From: Rotaria socialis
Taxonomy: Eukaryota > Rotifera > Eurotatoria > Philodinida > Philodinidae
Direction: 5' to 3'
Assembly (NCBI GenBank): GCA_905331475.1
Contig: CAJNYU010001957.1
Span: forward strand, 1-64,000
Length of the DNA stretch: 64,000 bases
In this document: piece after piece, positions 40,780-53,935 of the stretch
Position numbering within the stretch: the stretch's first letter is position 1
Layout: every line of letters begins with the position of its first letter
Position numbers and translations under genes: made by a program
Notes under the pieces: generated by a model
Database searches by the model: none
What the model was told of the DNA's origin: nothing
What the model saw: the letters and a program-made list of their open reading frames with translations, nothing else

Positions 40780-42415
40780 TTAGACAAAAAAGAAATACAC
40801 GAGTATTAAAAGTGCAATAATAAAAATGTTCAGTTGAAAACTAAAATAAAATCGTCGAGGTCTCTGACCTGTTTCAGCGATTATTTTACGTTCTTCATGT
40901 AAACCTTTAAGACGATTTGGTCGATAGACTCCGAAATATTCCGATATCCAATTATTTGTTCTATGTAATGCTAAACCCATGTCATTCATATAGATTTCCA
41001 TTGGCGCTGCCCAATAATATCTGAATTCATGTTCCTCTCGTCCAAACAGTTTTCTAATAAAATTCCGACTTGTTCTGATTTCTTCATACATTTTTTCTTC
41101 GGAGTTGGGTAGCTCAAGACGGTTCAGAAAATAATCTGATATCCAATGACTGGCGACTTCAGCAACCATCCAATAGCTTGACGCTCCTGTGAAACCAATA
41201 AATGCTATGTTGGGTATACCAACAGGTATAACTCGACGATAAAGATTCAGTTCAATATTTCCATTACTTTCCGTTAAATTCATCATTTGAGCATGTTCTT
41301 GAGAGAAAAAAGGAAACTGTCGAATATATCCAGTTGCTGATATAACCATATCAACTTGTAATTCTTCTCCGGTATTCAATCGAACTGTTGTGCGGTCGAT
41401 AATTTCATCGATGATTCCTAACCGTCCAATAATACGACCTTCGCTTTTAAGTCGAATAAAGTCAGAAGGTATAATCACAATGTTTTCTAAGTTTCGATAT
41501 GGATATTGAGGTATAAATATTTTATCATTGTATAAATCAGGCCCATTGGTGAATATTTTATCATTTCCTATTCCAGTAGTCAATGTGGCGAATACCTTTG
41601 GAAATTTTTCATGAAGATAACGAAATAGAGCACTATGGGGAGCATCAGGCACCGGAGTAAATGGAATAGACATTGCACGAGTCAATAAAAGTCGTAATGG
41701 GAGCAAACCACCCATGATTGTTCTTGGAGTCATCCAATGTGCCTTTCGAAATACTAAATAACATGATCGGGCATATTTACCAGCTAAAACTGCCATGTCA
41801 GCTGCACTTTTACCGCAACCGACTACTAGCACATTTTTATCTGCTAATTGCTTATGTGATTTAATATCAATTGGAGATAGAATTGAACCGGCAAATTTAC
41901 TTTGCCCATGATAAATCGGTGTAAATGGCTTTGGAAAGAGACCAGTAGCTACAATAACAAAATCAAATTTCTTCGTTTCCTCGTTGCCACTTATTGTTTC
42001 AATTTCAACACTCCATGGAATAGTATCATCTTTTAGATTATCTTTCGAAACAGATAGAACTTGAGTTTGAAATCGAATTCGTTCAATTATATGAAATAAA
42101 TCGGCATATTTTTGCAAATAATCATGAACATATTGCCAAGAAGAAAATTCTACAGATTGAAAAAACCACACAGATATCTTGATAGTGATCAGAAGAAAAT
42201 TTACCTTCACCATCATAAAGATCAGAGAATTCAAATGTGCCTCCTGGTTGTTGATTGTGCAAGTTGGCATAGGCTATTTTTGAAGACCAAATACCGCCTA
42301 ATTCTTCGTTTCGTTCGAAAAGAGTTACATCGAAACCATCATCAAGCAGTACTTTAGCACATACCAATCCACAGGCACCAGCACCAATAATAGCTACTGT
42401 TGTCGAGCTTGACAT
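40780..42415 (-). CDS. Flavin-containing monooxygenase (FMO family), two exons
   Basis: Exons 42415-42205 and 42149-40780 join through a 55-bp intron (codon G|AA) to give 526 residues. Seen: an N-terminal FAD-binding GAGACG motif (residues 11-16, AIIGAGACGLVCAKVLL) and ELGGIW; an NADPH-binding VVGCGKSAADMAVLAG; SATGYIRQFPF (the FATGY-like linker); and a C-terminal hydrophobic tail (LNIFIIALLILVYFFFV), as in ER-anchored FMOs. These enzymes use NADPH and O2 to oxygenate soft nucleophiles (N, S). Oddity: the FMO signature FxGxxxHxxxY/F reads FAGSILSPIDI, so the His is Ser. This may change coupling or place it in a divergent subfamily. The frame is otherwise intact. Confidence 0.88.
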
Positions 42416-43176
42416 CTTTTTTGATTATATTAAACTTTAAAATCGATCGTGTATGCGTGAATGTTATATATTAATTAGTTGACATGCTTTTTCTTGTAGC
42501 TACGTCGTTATGACAGAAAGGAGAAAGAAACAGTAGCATGGTTGGATGCATCACACTAGTCAGTAGGCATTTTTTGTTTTTTGCTATGAAAACAAAATCA
42601 TTCATCCAAAAAATGTCACATTGCAAACAAAATATATCACATTCTAAGTTACATAAGTTGAAACAAAAGGCGAATTTTTTGTTTTTGTATCTAAATCCAA
42701 CAACGATTATAACATATTCGATTAAATCAATAGCTTCAATTGATCGATATGTAGTTTATTTGTTTATTTATGTCTAATGGTAATTATAGAGAGACTTCAA
42801 ACAATGATCGGATATGCTCATTATTAACAAGCCATTAAACTACCTCTCCTTAATCGTTTCTAATTGGACGAGAACTCGTTTTATTCAACAAAAAATTAAG
42901 CCTGTTTCCTTCTCTTTCTTTCTTTCGTTTTTAGTAAAGCTATGTAAACAATAAATCAATCTAAAGTATTCTTTTATTTCTCTCTCTCTCTCTCTCTTAT
43001 TTAGATTATAATACATCCAATCGTGAACAACCATAATGATTGCGAGAGAGAGAGGGAGAGGGAGAACTATTATACGTTCTCTCTACCAATCATTTGTCGT
43101 ACAACTAATACGAAGCCAATTGTATTTCTCTATCTCGGCGCGATCAGATTAATACGCATTCGTTTGATCGACGATA
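42416..43176. promoter_or_regulatory. Divergent FMO/arx spacer with (CT)n and (GA)n tracts
   Basis: About 760 bp shared by two divergent genes. A (TC)n tract at about 42979-42997 and a (GA)n-rich tract at 43043-43065 lie 110-200 bp upstream of the arx ATG and are complementary, so they could pair. GAGA-type tracts are common in animal developmental promoters. The regulatory role is inference. Confidence 0.45.
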
Positions 43177-44684
<1,508 letters not shown>

Positions 44685-46186
44685 TATTCAATTTAAACGA
44701 AACGAAAAATAATTATCTCTTGTTTGTATGCTTTTTTTTCCTTTGCAAAAAAGAATAATAATAATAATAGAACATATAGGTGCGAGAATAAATGAAACGA
44801 TTTCCTTTCATCAAATAAACAAACATATAGGTGTGGCTCGGCTTGTTCAACATAAAACATTTAAACTAATGATTGTTGATTTAAGGCACATGTTGTGTCA
44901 ATTTAGTACATTCATTTAAATAAGCAGGTGCACTATTTCATTGGTTTAGTCATTAGTATATAGCTATTGTGAGACAAAAATCTATTGACAAGTTTTAGAA
45001 TTTATGCAGAATGCTTTGATATTTGAACAGGGCAGAGAAAGCAAGCAATGCTAGAATAATATAGCAGCCTGTATAGATATAACGAGTGGTGCTGTTGTAA
45101 TGAATATCGTCGAGATTTGATCTTTTGTTTTGCTTGTTTGATAAAGGCTACAGACACTTTAGATCTGAAGGTACTGACAAATGATTCCGCAAATTTTGGT
45201 TTGAACTTGAAGAAGATTTGGTTTAATTCGACCACTGTTCTCTAGCCCAAGTTTTCAATGGTATGTATCGAACGATATCATTTGAAACAGTGGCACCTAT
45301 TTTATGTGCTTATATACAACCAAATACTTGCTTTCCAATTGGAGATCATAAATGCACAAAATAGAATTTTTTATCTGAGTCTTTTTTCTAATAAACGACT
45401 CTCAAAAACACTGTACGATGATAAAGGAAAAGTTCAAACAATTATTTCAATGTTTTGTATTGTTAAGAAAATGTTTTAGTGAATTTTTGTTTATGCATTG
45501 CTGCACTAGAACCTTTGCTGTTTCTAACAAAAATAAATAAATAAAAGAGCTAATGTAAATAAATGTTTATGAGAATGCCTATAACTGATGATAAAGAAGT
45601 CGACTCATTTTAATTTTTACTTCTTTGTTTGATGAATTATCGATATAATGATTCATTTTGTCGAAAGTCTTCTCGACGATCTCTAGATTTTTATCTAGTT
45701 TTATCGGTCCACATGTAACATGTCATGAGACATGCTTCACCTTTTCTATCGATACTTCCAATTGAATAGCAATAAGGAATAAAAGAATACTGATGATCCA
45801 TTATTTTTTTTCAACAAAATTGCAACTAGCAAAATATAATCAGAATTTTCGGTTCACTTTCATGAAAGTGTTTTTCTCTTCTTTAATATGTCCTTTTAAG
45901 AATTTCTAATTAGTTGCACAATAACATTTACGAAATAGACAGACAACACGTAAATTGAGTTCATCAATATATATATAATTAGTAAATCTTCAATTGACAG
46001 ATTCATAAAAAGCTGAGCGTACAAGAATCTTGGATTCTCGAACTACTTCATTCTAAAGTTTTCCCCAGCAAATTATTTTCTGCGCTTCAGACTGCATGCT
46101 CGAATGTTCAATATTAATTTGTGCTCCGATTGCTACAGATTCATAGTGTATACATTGAATGCAGATATTGGATTGATGAGATAAAA
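44685..46186. other. arx 3' flank and convergent spacer
   Basis: AT-rich, with AATAAA-like signals near 44765 and 45530. No gene recognised; short frames at 45002-45235 and 45258-45479 lack motifs. Confidence 0.45.
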
Positions 46187-47200
46187 TTATCTGCATTTGT
46201 GCAACATCTTGTCTTTAATATTTGCTAATAACTTGATTAATACTTGACGAAATGAATTTCCGCCCGCTAACGTATAAATATAGAATGGTACCCCGTTCGC
46301 TAAGAAATGAAGTAATTGAGCAATATTATACAGTAAATTGGAAACAGCAACTTGTAATGTAGACTGTTGCCTATCAGCTGCTATTGAAGAGTACACCTTA
46401 TCCATTCCCAATGGGACAGATAATATGCAAAGAATGATGATCTGTACCAAAAGCATAGCTATTAAGCTACGATCCCTTTTTCTCAATCGACTTGGATGAG
46501 TGGATATCATTGTTGCTCTATTCGATATATCCGTAGGAGCAGTTCGATTGTGTGATTGATGAACGTTATTGATAGTCATCAAACCAAATACCAACATAGG
46601 AATCAGAGGAAGAATAGACATGCACGTAAATGATAGATCTGCCACATATCGACATACCACTGTTGCACCGTAGCATTTTTGTGGAGCATTTATTTGATAT
46701 GGCTCGTGACAATAGATAACATGCGAAAAATATAATGTTGCGAAAATAAGACTAATAACCATAGCTCGTCGGGCATTTTTGATTGAGCTCATTTGTCGAC
46801 GTTCTGTTTTGGTACTCGATAAAAGCCATCGATCAATCATCGCAAAAAGAACGTACCAGATTGCAACCGGCCTTGCAGTATTGACAGCAAAACCACGAAG
46901 TTTGCAAAAGAATCGATTTGTAGCTGTTAGATCAGCGCCCCAGCCGGCCAAGATGCGGGAAATGAGACCAGAAATGATGACAAATAGATTCATAGCGGAT
47001 GCAAATAGAAAGAGTTGAGCGCATGGACTTGAACGAAACGATGATTGCGATAAAACCAATATATTGAGAGTATTTCCAATGGTGCCGAAGAGGAAAATGA
47101 AAATTGAACAATAGCGAATGATTTGAAATGTAGCATTGTTTAGCGTAGCAATCAAGGCTGCATTAGGAATTGAAGGTATTGTAGTGTTTGAGAAAGGCAT
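46187..47200 (-). CDS. Rhodopsin-like seven-transmembrane receptor, single exon
   Basis: 337 residues from ATG 47200. The N-terminus has several glycosylation sites (NTT, NAT). Seven hydrophobic segments are clear: TM1 SIFIFLFGTIGNTLNILVL (GN motif), TM2 LFLFASAMNLFVIISGLI, TM3 ending VLFAMIDRWLLSS (DRW in place of DRY), TM4 AMVISLIFATLYFSHVIY, TM5 SILPLIPMLVFGLMTI, TM6 IAMLLVQIIILCILSVPLG and TM7 LLHFLANGVPFYIYTLAGG (NGxPFYIY in place of NPxxY). Cys in FCKL and YCHE/VVCRY could form the loop disulphide. It belongs to the bdelloid-expanded single-exon 7TM group, is distinct from the receptor at 16668, and its ligand is unknown. Confidence 0.88.
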   Translation of the reverse strand: MPFSNTTIPSIPNAALIATLNNATFQIIRYCSIFIFLFGTIGNTLNILVLSQSSFRSSPCAQLFLFASAMNLFVIISGLISRILAGWGADLTATNRFFCKLRGFAVNTARPVAIWYVLFAMIDRWLLSSTKTERRQMSSIKNARRAMVISLIFATLYFSHVIYCHEPYQINAPQKCYGATVVCRYVADLSFTCMSILPLIPMLVFGLMTINNVHQSHNRTAPTDISNRATMISTHPSRLRKRDRSLIAMLLVQIIILCILSVPLGMDKVYSSIAADRQQSTLQVAVSNLLYNIAQLLHFLANGVPFYIYTLAGGNSFRQVLIKLLANIKDKMLHKCR

Positions 47201-48985
47201 GGTCAGTTTAATCTGAAAAGCATGAATAGAAAATCTTATAAAAATTCAGCAATAGATAAATTAGATGAAACACTCATCCTCGAGCTTTTGAAGGAAAATT
47301 TTCAACATTTCTGAACTTTAGTCGCACTATAAACTATCCAAACAGTGATATCTTGTCATATGTAATGACACTGAAAATTACATCTTTATGATAGGTAACT
47401 TCTTTTTTACATTGTTTGAGTTGTTCATGAACACATGTTTAAATTACGACGAATGCTTCACAGATAGTATTTAACAGCGGTAGTTGTCAAAAAAGCACAT
47501 GAATCTATTACGCCCCCTGTATTTATACGTCAAGGTGAGTAGCGAGAGAGCTGCATTATTTCCCTTCCTCTCTACCTATTGTGACAAAAATATTACTAAA
47601 TAGGGTTTATTTTTTCATTGTATAGATTTCATGTTATTCCTAATCGGATTCCGCATTTGTTTTTCTCAAAATAGAATACCTGAAACCTTCTGTTAAGTGC
47701 TAGAATAAACTACATGCAAAAAGAGTTGAGTAAACATTGTTGGATATCCAGTTATAAATTATTCTTAGATAGTTTTCATTTAATGTTTGAATTCTGCTAT
47801 GTTGCTAGCCACTTAAAAAAAACTCGTATAGAACCAATTGAATAACCATTACCCTTAGTATTATCGTTAATTAATCACGCTTTTTTCTGGATATGTAGGT
47901 TAGGTCATGACTTTATTCCTTCGCTCGGCTGGATATTAGCCGAATTCTAAATAAAGTGCACTGCCTCTTAAATAATTCACTCGTCGAGTTTCTATTGTAA
48001 GGTGATATGCTACATTAAGATTTTTCGACCGTTTAACATTCTAGTCTGTAAGAACTATTAAAAAGAACAAAATATTTAGTTTTTACTTCACTAGTTTGAC
48101 ACAGTTAGTGTCTGTTAAAATGTACGTGTTTGAAGATGCGATAATCATTTAATGAGTGAGAGTCGTTTTGAATATTCTCTAATTGTTAAATTAAGCGATC
48201 TGCGTAAAAAATAATGATTCTATGTTCTGAAAGTTCTTCGAGAAAGACCTACACTGAATTCTTAGCTATGTTAGTTTCTTTCCGTTCTACATAGTTTTGT
48301 AGGAATGATTAACAATGTCTCTATTTCCGGTTAAATTATATCATGAAAATCTTGTTTTTATTCAATCATGATCTCGAATTTGAATTAGACGACGAGCCAA
48401 AAAGAAGCTTCTGTTTTATCTTCGGCAGCGTGATCAAAAGAAACTTTACAAATGGATGATATTTTATTCTTTTTTTCTTAATGGCACAGATAAAGAATAG
48501 ATGATAGTGTGGCTCACTGCCTTCAAGTATATTTTATTTATATGATTTGTGATAATGGGCTCAGTAGGCATAAACACATGTCTCATAGTTTCTGAAAATA
48601 GATCCTCTTTCAGAGGAGACATTTTCTTTTTATTTCAATGAATCTTTAGCTACTAAAGAAAGTGTCCACTTCCATAGGCCAAATTAATTCACTAGAGGAG
48701 GGGGTTTTCTTTCGGTTTATTAATCTTAAAAACAAATTTCTAGTTCAATCAGTTCATAGATCGGTATCAGTCATTTTTCATGTTTTTCATTTTCTAAGCG
48801 ACGAATGAAACTCTCGATTAGTCATAACTATTTCTGAACTAAGATAAACGTACTCCTGATATACGATGACAGATTAGGAAAGTATCAAGTTTTTACTTTA
48901 TTATCCTTCAATTTTCAAAAGTAGTTTATTTCGTCTTCCTACTTTCTATCGACTTATGCCAAATTGTCAGGGACGGCGCGAACGG
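47201..48985. other. Gene-free region left of the repeat cluster
   Basis: About 1.8 kb of AT-rich sequence. I see no gene, RNA or repeat. Confidence 0.5.
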
Positions 48986-49037
48986 GGGGGGGGGGGGGGT
49001 TGGGGGGGGGCCCCCCCCCCCCACGTGTGATTTTTTN
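48986..49037. other. Homopolymer G/C block and N: likely assembly artefact
   Basis: Runs of G (about 16, then about 9) meet a run of about 14 C, followed by an N at 49037, exactly where repeat copy A begins. This is unlike anything around it and typical of a badly joined repeat. Confidence 0.7.
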
Positions 49038-49182
49038 TGGATTCAAGCTCTAGATTAAGGTATTTGTGTGAGAAAAAAAGATTATAATGTTCACCTGCTT
49101 ATTGTAAGTGGTATAAGTAATGAGTCTAAATAGTAGCATAAACTAGTTGCTAGCTTCTGTAGCGGTAGCATACACTGGTTGT

Positions 49183-49254
49183 TAACGTCTGTAATAACGT
49201 CTGTAATAACGTCTGTAATAACGTCTGTAATAACGTCTGTAATAACGTCTGTAA
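49183..49254. repeat. 12-bp tandem array, six copies
   Basis: TAACGTCTGTAA is repeated six times without change. Copy B has one diverged version at the same place, so the array grew after the two copies separated. Confidence 0.9.
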
Positions 49255-49377
49255 TAATAAAAATATATAATACTGTCGTAACTATGGACTATAATAATAA
49301 AAACAACAGGTTTTGATGATTAATCAGAGATTAAATCCTAATTATAATGATTTCTAATTAACGAAACTAGATTTTTA

Positions 49378-50605
49378 TAAATTCGGTGCTTCGCACCGCA
49401 TTCATGTAGTCCGTCGCGAGTTTTTTTTAATGCGATGCGAAGCAGAAGCATTTATGTAGCCCGTCGCGAGTTTTTTTTATTAATGCGAAGCGAAGCAGGA
49501 GCATTTATGTAGTTCGTCGCGAGTTTTTTATTTTTTATTTTTTACTCACTTGACGTACGCATCACAAGTCGTCGTTTTGCGACGCGATGATCTCGAAAAC
49601 CGAAAATCGCAGAAAACTCGTTGAAACGTGAGATCGAAGTATCAAGATCGAACCTTTTACATCTGTTTTCGAATCTTTAAACTGAAGTTCCGTTCACTCA
49701 GACATATGGTTCCAAAATGACGAAAATGAAAGAAATTTATCAAGAGATAATTAAAGTGACGTCATTAACATATGTTAGCCACTATAGTCTATTCATTTAC
49801 AGCTGATCTAAGATAATGAATCATGGAGATAATTAATCGATCAATCGAAATCGATGTTTAAGAATATATCGCTAAGTAAGAATAGAGTTTTCTCAGTGAT
49901 GAATTTCATGATGTCGACATAAATAGTATTCAAGATTTCTCTGAATTGAAGATTTTTCGTGAATATCCGACTCGAGCTTCGCATCGCATTTCGTATTCGA
50001 GTAAAACTTGAATACCATCTAGTTTTCTTCTTTCTTTCAAACTTGAGTACGCATAAAAAGTTCTTATTAAGTGACGCGATGATCTAAAGAACCGTAAATG
50101 CTAGAAAATCCATTCAAACTAGATATGAAAGTATCGAGATCGAACTTGTTACATCTTTTTCCGATTTTCAATACTAGGTTTTGTTCGCCTAAAAATATGA
50201 TTCGAAAATGATGATTTTGAAAGGTTTTATTGTTTGATAGTTTCGCGCTAATTAAAATGACGTCATCAATAGTTTTTAACCAATAGTCTATTGCTTTACA
50301 TCTGATTCAAGATAATGATTCATGAAAATAATTAATCGTTCAATGAAAAAAATCGTTAGAAAACTGGTTGCTACATTTTCAGAAAGATCTTCTAGTGATG
50401 AATTTCAAAATGGTCGATTTAAGAATAGTGAACGCGAAATTTTTATTCAAAATTCGTATACGGAAATTTAAAAAGAATAATCGATTCTAATGAATATTAA
50501 AGTGGATCATTTATTTTTAAAATTTTATTCTCACTACTTTCGAATATTCGGCTCGTGTGCTTCGCACCGCATTTCGTAGTCGAGTGAAACTCGAATACCA
50601 TCTAG
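49378..50605 (+). mobile_element. Helitron-like non-autonomous element, head-to-tail dimer
   Basis: The element interrupts repeat X; copy B has the uninterrupted site TTTTTATTAGTGATG. The join reads TTTTTA|TAAATTCGG...CATCTAG|TTAGTG, that is, insertion between A and T with no duplication (or T and T, ambiguous by one base). The right end has a hairpin GTAGTCGAGT-GAA-ACTCGAATAC (50576-50598) followed by CATCTAG: the hairpin-plus-CTRR 3' end of Helitrons. An internal equivalent end (GTATTCGAGT-AAA-ACTTGAATAC-CATCTAG) closes at 50022, so units of about 645 and 583 bp sit in tandem. The left part also has three copies of a roughly 55-bp motif (ATGTAG..CGTCGCGAGTTTTTT). There is no coding frame. 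The 5' end lacks the classic TC. Confidence 0.75.
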
Positions 50606-50806
50606 TTAGTGATGTGAGTGGTGGTGAACATAAGCCATCGACCTGTACCAAAAAAGTTTCTAATTAGCGCATCTAGGTGTTAGTGTTTTATGTTTTATGT
50701 CTGTAACGGGGAGGGGGTGTGGAGTACAGGGGAGCCGCAACAAGCTAACAATTCAACTTACACTCGCTATTTTCTTCGAAAATATATGTGAGCTCCACAA
50801 AATAAA

Positions 50807-52507
50807 GTATGAGAACTTGATCTTCAATTTTCGGTAAGAAGTTTAGAAAACTAATAATAGCATCACATGAGAGAGTGATATTCATGATAGATAAGAATAT
50901 CGGTTGATGATCCTTTCGCTATTATAGGAATTTGTTTATTTACTTATTGTAGACTAAAAGCAAAATCAAATCATTTTTTACAATTAACTTCGTCATTGTT
51001 TTTTTGAACATGAAAAATTCATTTAAGTATAATAAATGAATTTATGTTTAATTAATAAAGTAATAACAATCCTGTTTTTTCATCTGATAAAACCCTTTAG
51101 CACACAATCTAAAGGCTTAATGTTAAATAATAAATTCTTATTTTCATTTATGTATCCCACAAAGAATATTTCATGAGCCTTTTCAAGCTTAGAAAAATAT
51201 ATTCAAGCCTTCAAAAGATTATGAAATTTTTATGTAGAGTAGATTAGATTAATAAACCTTATTTTATGGAGCACTATTCTACTCTTATTACAGTGCATTA
51301 GAGCAATGTTCGTCCCATATGGAAATTTCTCTGTAAAAATAGATGTTCTCTGTGCAATCCTTGCATTGACGATGAAAAGCAGCGATAGATGTAAAGTAAT
51401 TATGTAAGTTTTTCTCTGTAAAAATTAATTTCTAAAAAGAAAACACAATAAAAAATGGGGGTGCATTTTATTTCCTCAAAACGCTGAAAAATGGATGTTA
51501 GCCGTAGCCATCGACTTACATAAGTCAATTCGTAGGATACTTACTCAGCTGTATTGACTATGCCATAAATTTGGATATGAAAACATAATTTACATCGAAA
51601 GCAAAAGTATCGGCAGGGATAATTAAATATGAACATATGAAAAAGAAAAAAGAAACGGACGTGAATTGAAAACAACATGATATGAGATAAAAGAACAGAA
51701 GAAAATCTCTCATTCGTCAAATCTTACAGAAAAGAGAAAAGAAACAGAAGTTTTTTTGTACTCAAAGTTCATTAATTTATCAACAATTTAAGAAGTTCAA
51801 AAGTATGCAGAAGTGAATTATTTCCGATATTTTAGAACAGCTGTCCTTGATAGAAAATAAAAAATTGCCAGCAAAGATTAGACTAGCAATAGGTAGAATT
51901 GCGTTTATCTTCTATCCAAGATGAGTTAATAGAATATTCAACCCTTCTTATTATTGGGTTGTTTGTTCAATATTTAGGATAAAATCTGAAAACTTTGTTT
52001 TTGAGAAAACAAATAATTCGCACCACATATCGAGTAAAGCCAGCTCGATGCACAGTTGTATTTCTCAAAAAGTGACGATAAGCTACAGTTTCGCCCTGGT
52101 TATTGTAAATTGTGTCTCCCTAAGTTTAGAATACGTTTTTTTTCTTTTGAAAAACAATAGGAATTGAGTGTAGTAACAACTTAAATCCTACTTATCATTA
52201 CTTCATTTGAACAATCAAAATATATTACGCTTGATTTTTGGAAACCGAATCATCTATGCGGCAAATCGAAAGTGACAGCAGAGTACATAATAAATGGTTG
52301 GAGCTTCGTAAAGCCTTTGTATGCCAACCAAAAAAAACAAGACATACCGATGTCATATGTCGCATGTTGAATTTAATATAACAAAACGCATGACTAGAAA
52401 ACGAACGGATGCGCGTTACTGAGAAAAGTAGGAAGAATGTATACAATAGACGACACCTATTAACCAGAGTATGGGAACAACATGTCTAATGCTAATAATA
52501 AATAAGG
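50807..52507. other. Gene-free region between repeat copies
   Basis: AT-rich; no gene or repeat recognised. The frame at 52225-52446 (-) lacks motifs. Confidence 0.45.
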
Positions 52508-53935
52508 TGCAGGTAATTCGAAATTTGAGCAAGAATTTAATTCAGTGATATTTTAGCATGGTCGGATAGAGCTCGTCGACTTACCTCTATGAGATGCCTA
52601 GTTCGACTTCGAATATAAATCGACATCTGAATAACTAATCACAATTCGAAAAGCTTGTCAGCGCAGTCCCGTTGGGGCTAAAATGTGGAACTCACATATT
52701 TCGGTCAGTTAGATACTGATCAAATAGAAGTTTTATTTTTTCAGTGTAGTGAGATCATATTCTGTTTAAAAATAAGATAATAAAATTTCTTTAACATTTG
52801 AAGTTTATTGGATCTATCAACGGGAAGCATTACTAGAAAGAGCGTATAAAAAAAACTTTTTGTTTAGAACATGTCAGCATGCTGAAGTGTTTAGTGGTTT
52901 CATTGAGAAATATTGTGAATGACAATAGTTTAAACAGTATTTAGGATATAGCTATCGATATTGTTGAGAAATTTATATTTTTTCGTATTACCAGGTGAGA
53001 AATTGATACATTTTTTCATAGACGAAAATTTGATAAAAGCTTCCCAGTGGATAGAAAAGTTGCGAATTGTAAATACACTAAAGTGGATTCAAGCTCTAGA
53101 TTAAGGTATTTGTGTGAGAAAAAAAGATTATAATGTTCACCTGCTTATTGTAAGTGGTATAAGTAATGAGTCTAAATAGTAGCATAAACTAGTTGCTAGC
53201 TTCTGTCGCGGTAGCATACACGCGTTGCTAATGCTTGCAATAATAAAAATATATAATACTGTCGTAACTATGGACTATAATAATAAAAACAACAGATTTT
53301 GATGATTAATCAGAGATTAAATCCTAATTATAATGATTTCTAATTAACGAAACTAGATTTTTATTAGTGATGTGAGTAGTGGTGAACATAAGCCATCGAC
53401 CTGTACTAAAAAAGTTTCTAATTAGTGCATCTAGGTGTTAGTGTTTTATGTTTTATGTCTGTAACAGGGAAGGGGTGTGGAGTACAGGGGAGCCGCAACA
53501 AGCTAACCATTCAACTTACACTCGCTATTTTCTTCGAAAATATATGTGAGTTCCACAAAATAAATGCAAAAAAATCGCGCCATTTATAATTTAGGAATAG
53601 ATTTAGATCTCCTTTTTATAAATTATAAAATTTATAAATTGACTTGTGTGTGTATGTAGAACCGCGTATCCGCCTTTCCCCACACCCTTTTCTGACGGTG
53701 GCGGGAAAACATGAAAGTGTTTTTCCATTTATATTCGTAGTCGAATTAGGCAGCAACTCACTGCATCATCAATAGCCGGGAAAAACACCTTATTTTAATA
53801 TAGAAGTTTTTCAAATAGAAAATTCAACCTGGACACATTTAAAAGTACATACTTAGGGGTAAGTCGACGAGCTCTATCCGACCATGCTAAAGTATCACTG
53901 AATTAAATTCTTGCTCAAATTTCGAGTTGCCTGCA
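52508..53935. mobile_element. 1.43-kb element with 82-bp terminal inverted repeats
   Basis: The left end 52508-52589 and the complement of 53854-53935 differ at only about four of 82 positions (both start TGCAGG(T/C)AA(T/C)TCGAAATT and include GGTCGGATAGAGCTCGTCGA). There is no coding frame. Repeat X copy B (53084-53564) lies inside, presumably inserted later, which would leave an original element of about 947 bp. No target duplication could be fixed. The long, near-identical arms suggest a recent non-autonomous DNA transposon. Confidence 0.82.
53084..53564. repeat. Dispersed repeat X, copy B (intact)
   Basis: A 481-bp copy of the repeat at 49038, with the empty target site of the Helitron-like element near 53355-53372. 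Nested inside the TIR element. Confidence 0.88.

Larger units (their letters stand above)
49038..50806. repeat. Dispersed repeat X, copy A (interrupted)
   Basis: From TGGATTCAAGCTCTAGATTA to CCACAAAATAAA this matches copy B (53084-53564) almost base for base, except for the 1228-bp insertion at 49378-50605 and a 12-bp tandem expansion. It contains TATATAATAC and ends in AATAAA, so a solo-LTR origin was considered, but no TG...CA ends with a target duplication fit. Confidence 0.85.

Noticed and set aside
49038..50806. Repeat X as a solo LTR
   Set aside because: It has TATA-like and AATAAA motifs, but no TG...CA ends with matching flanks in either copy.
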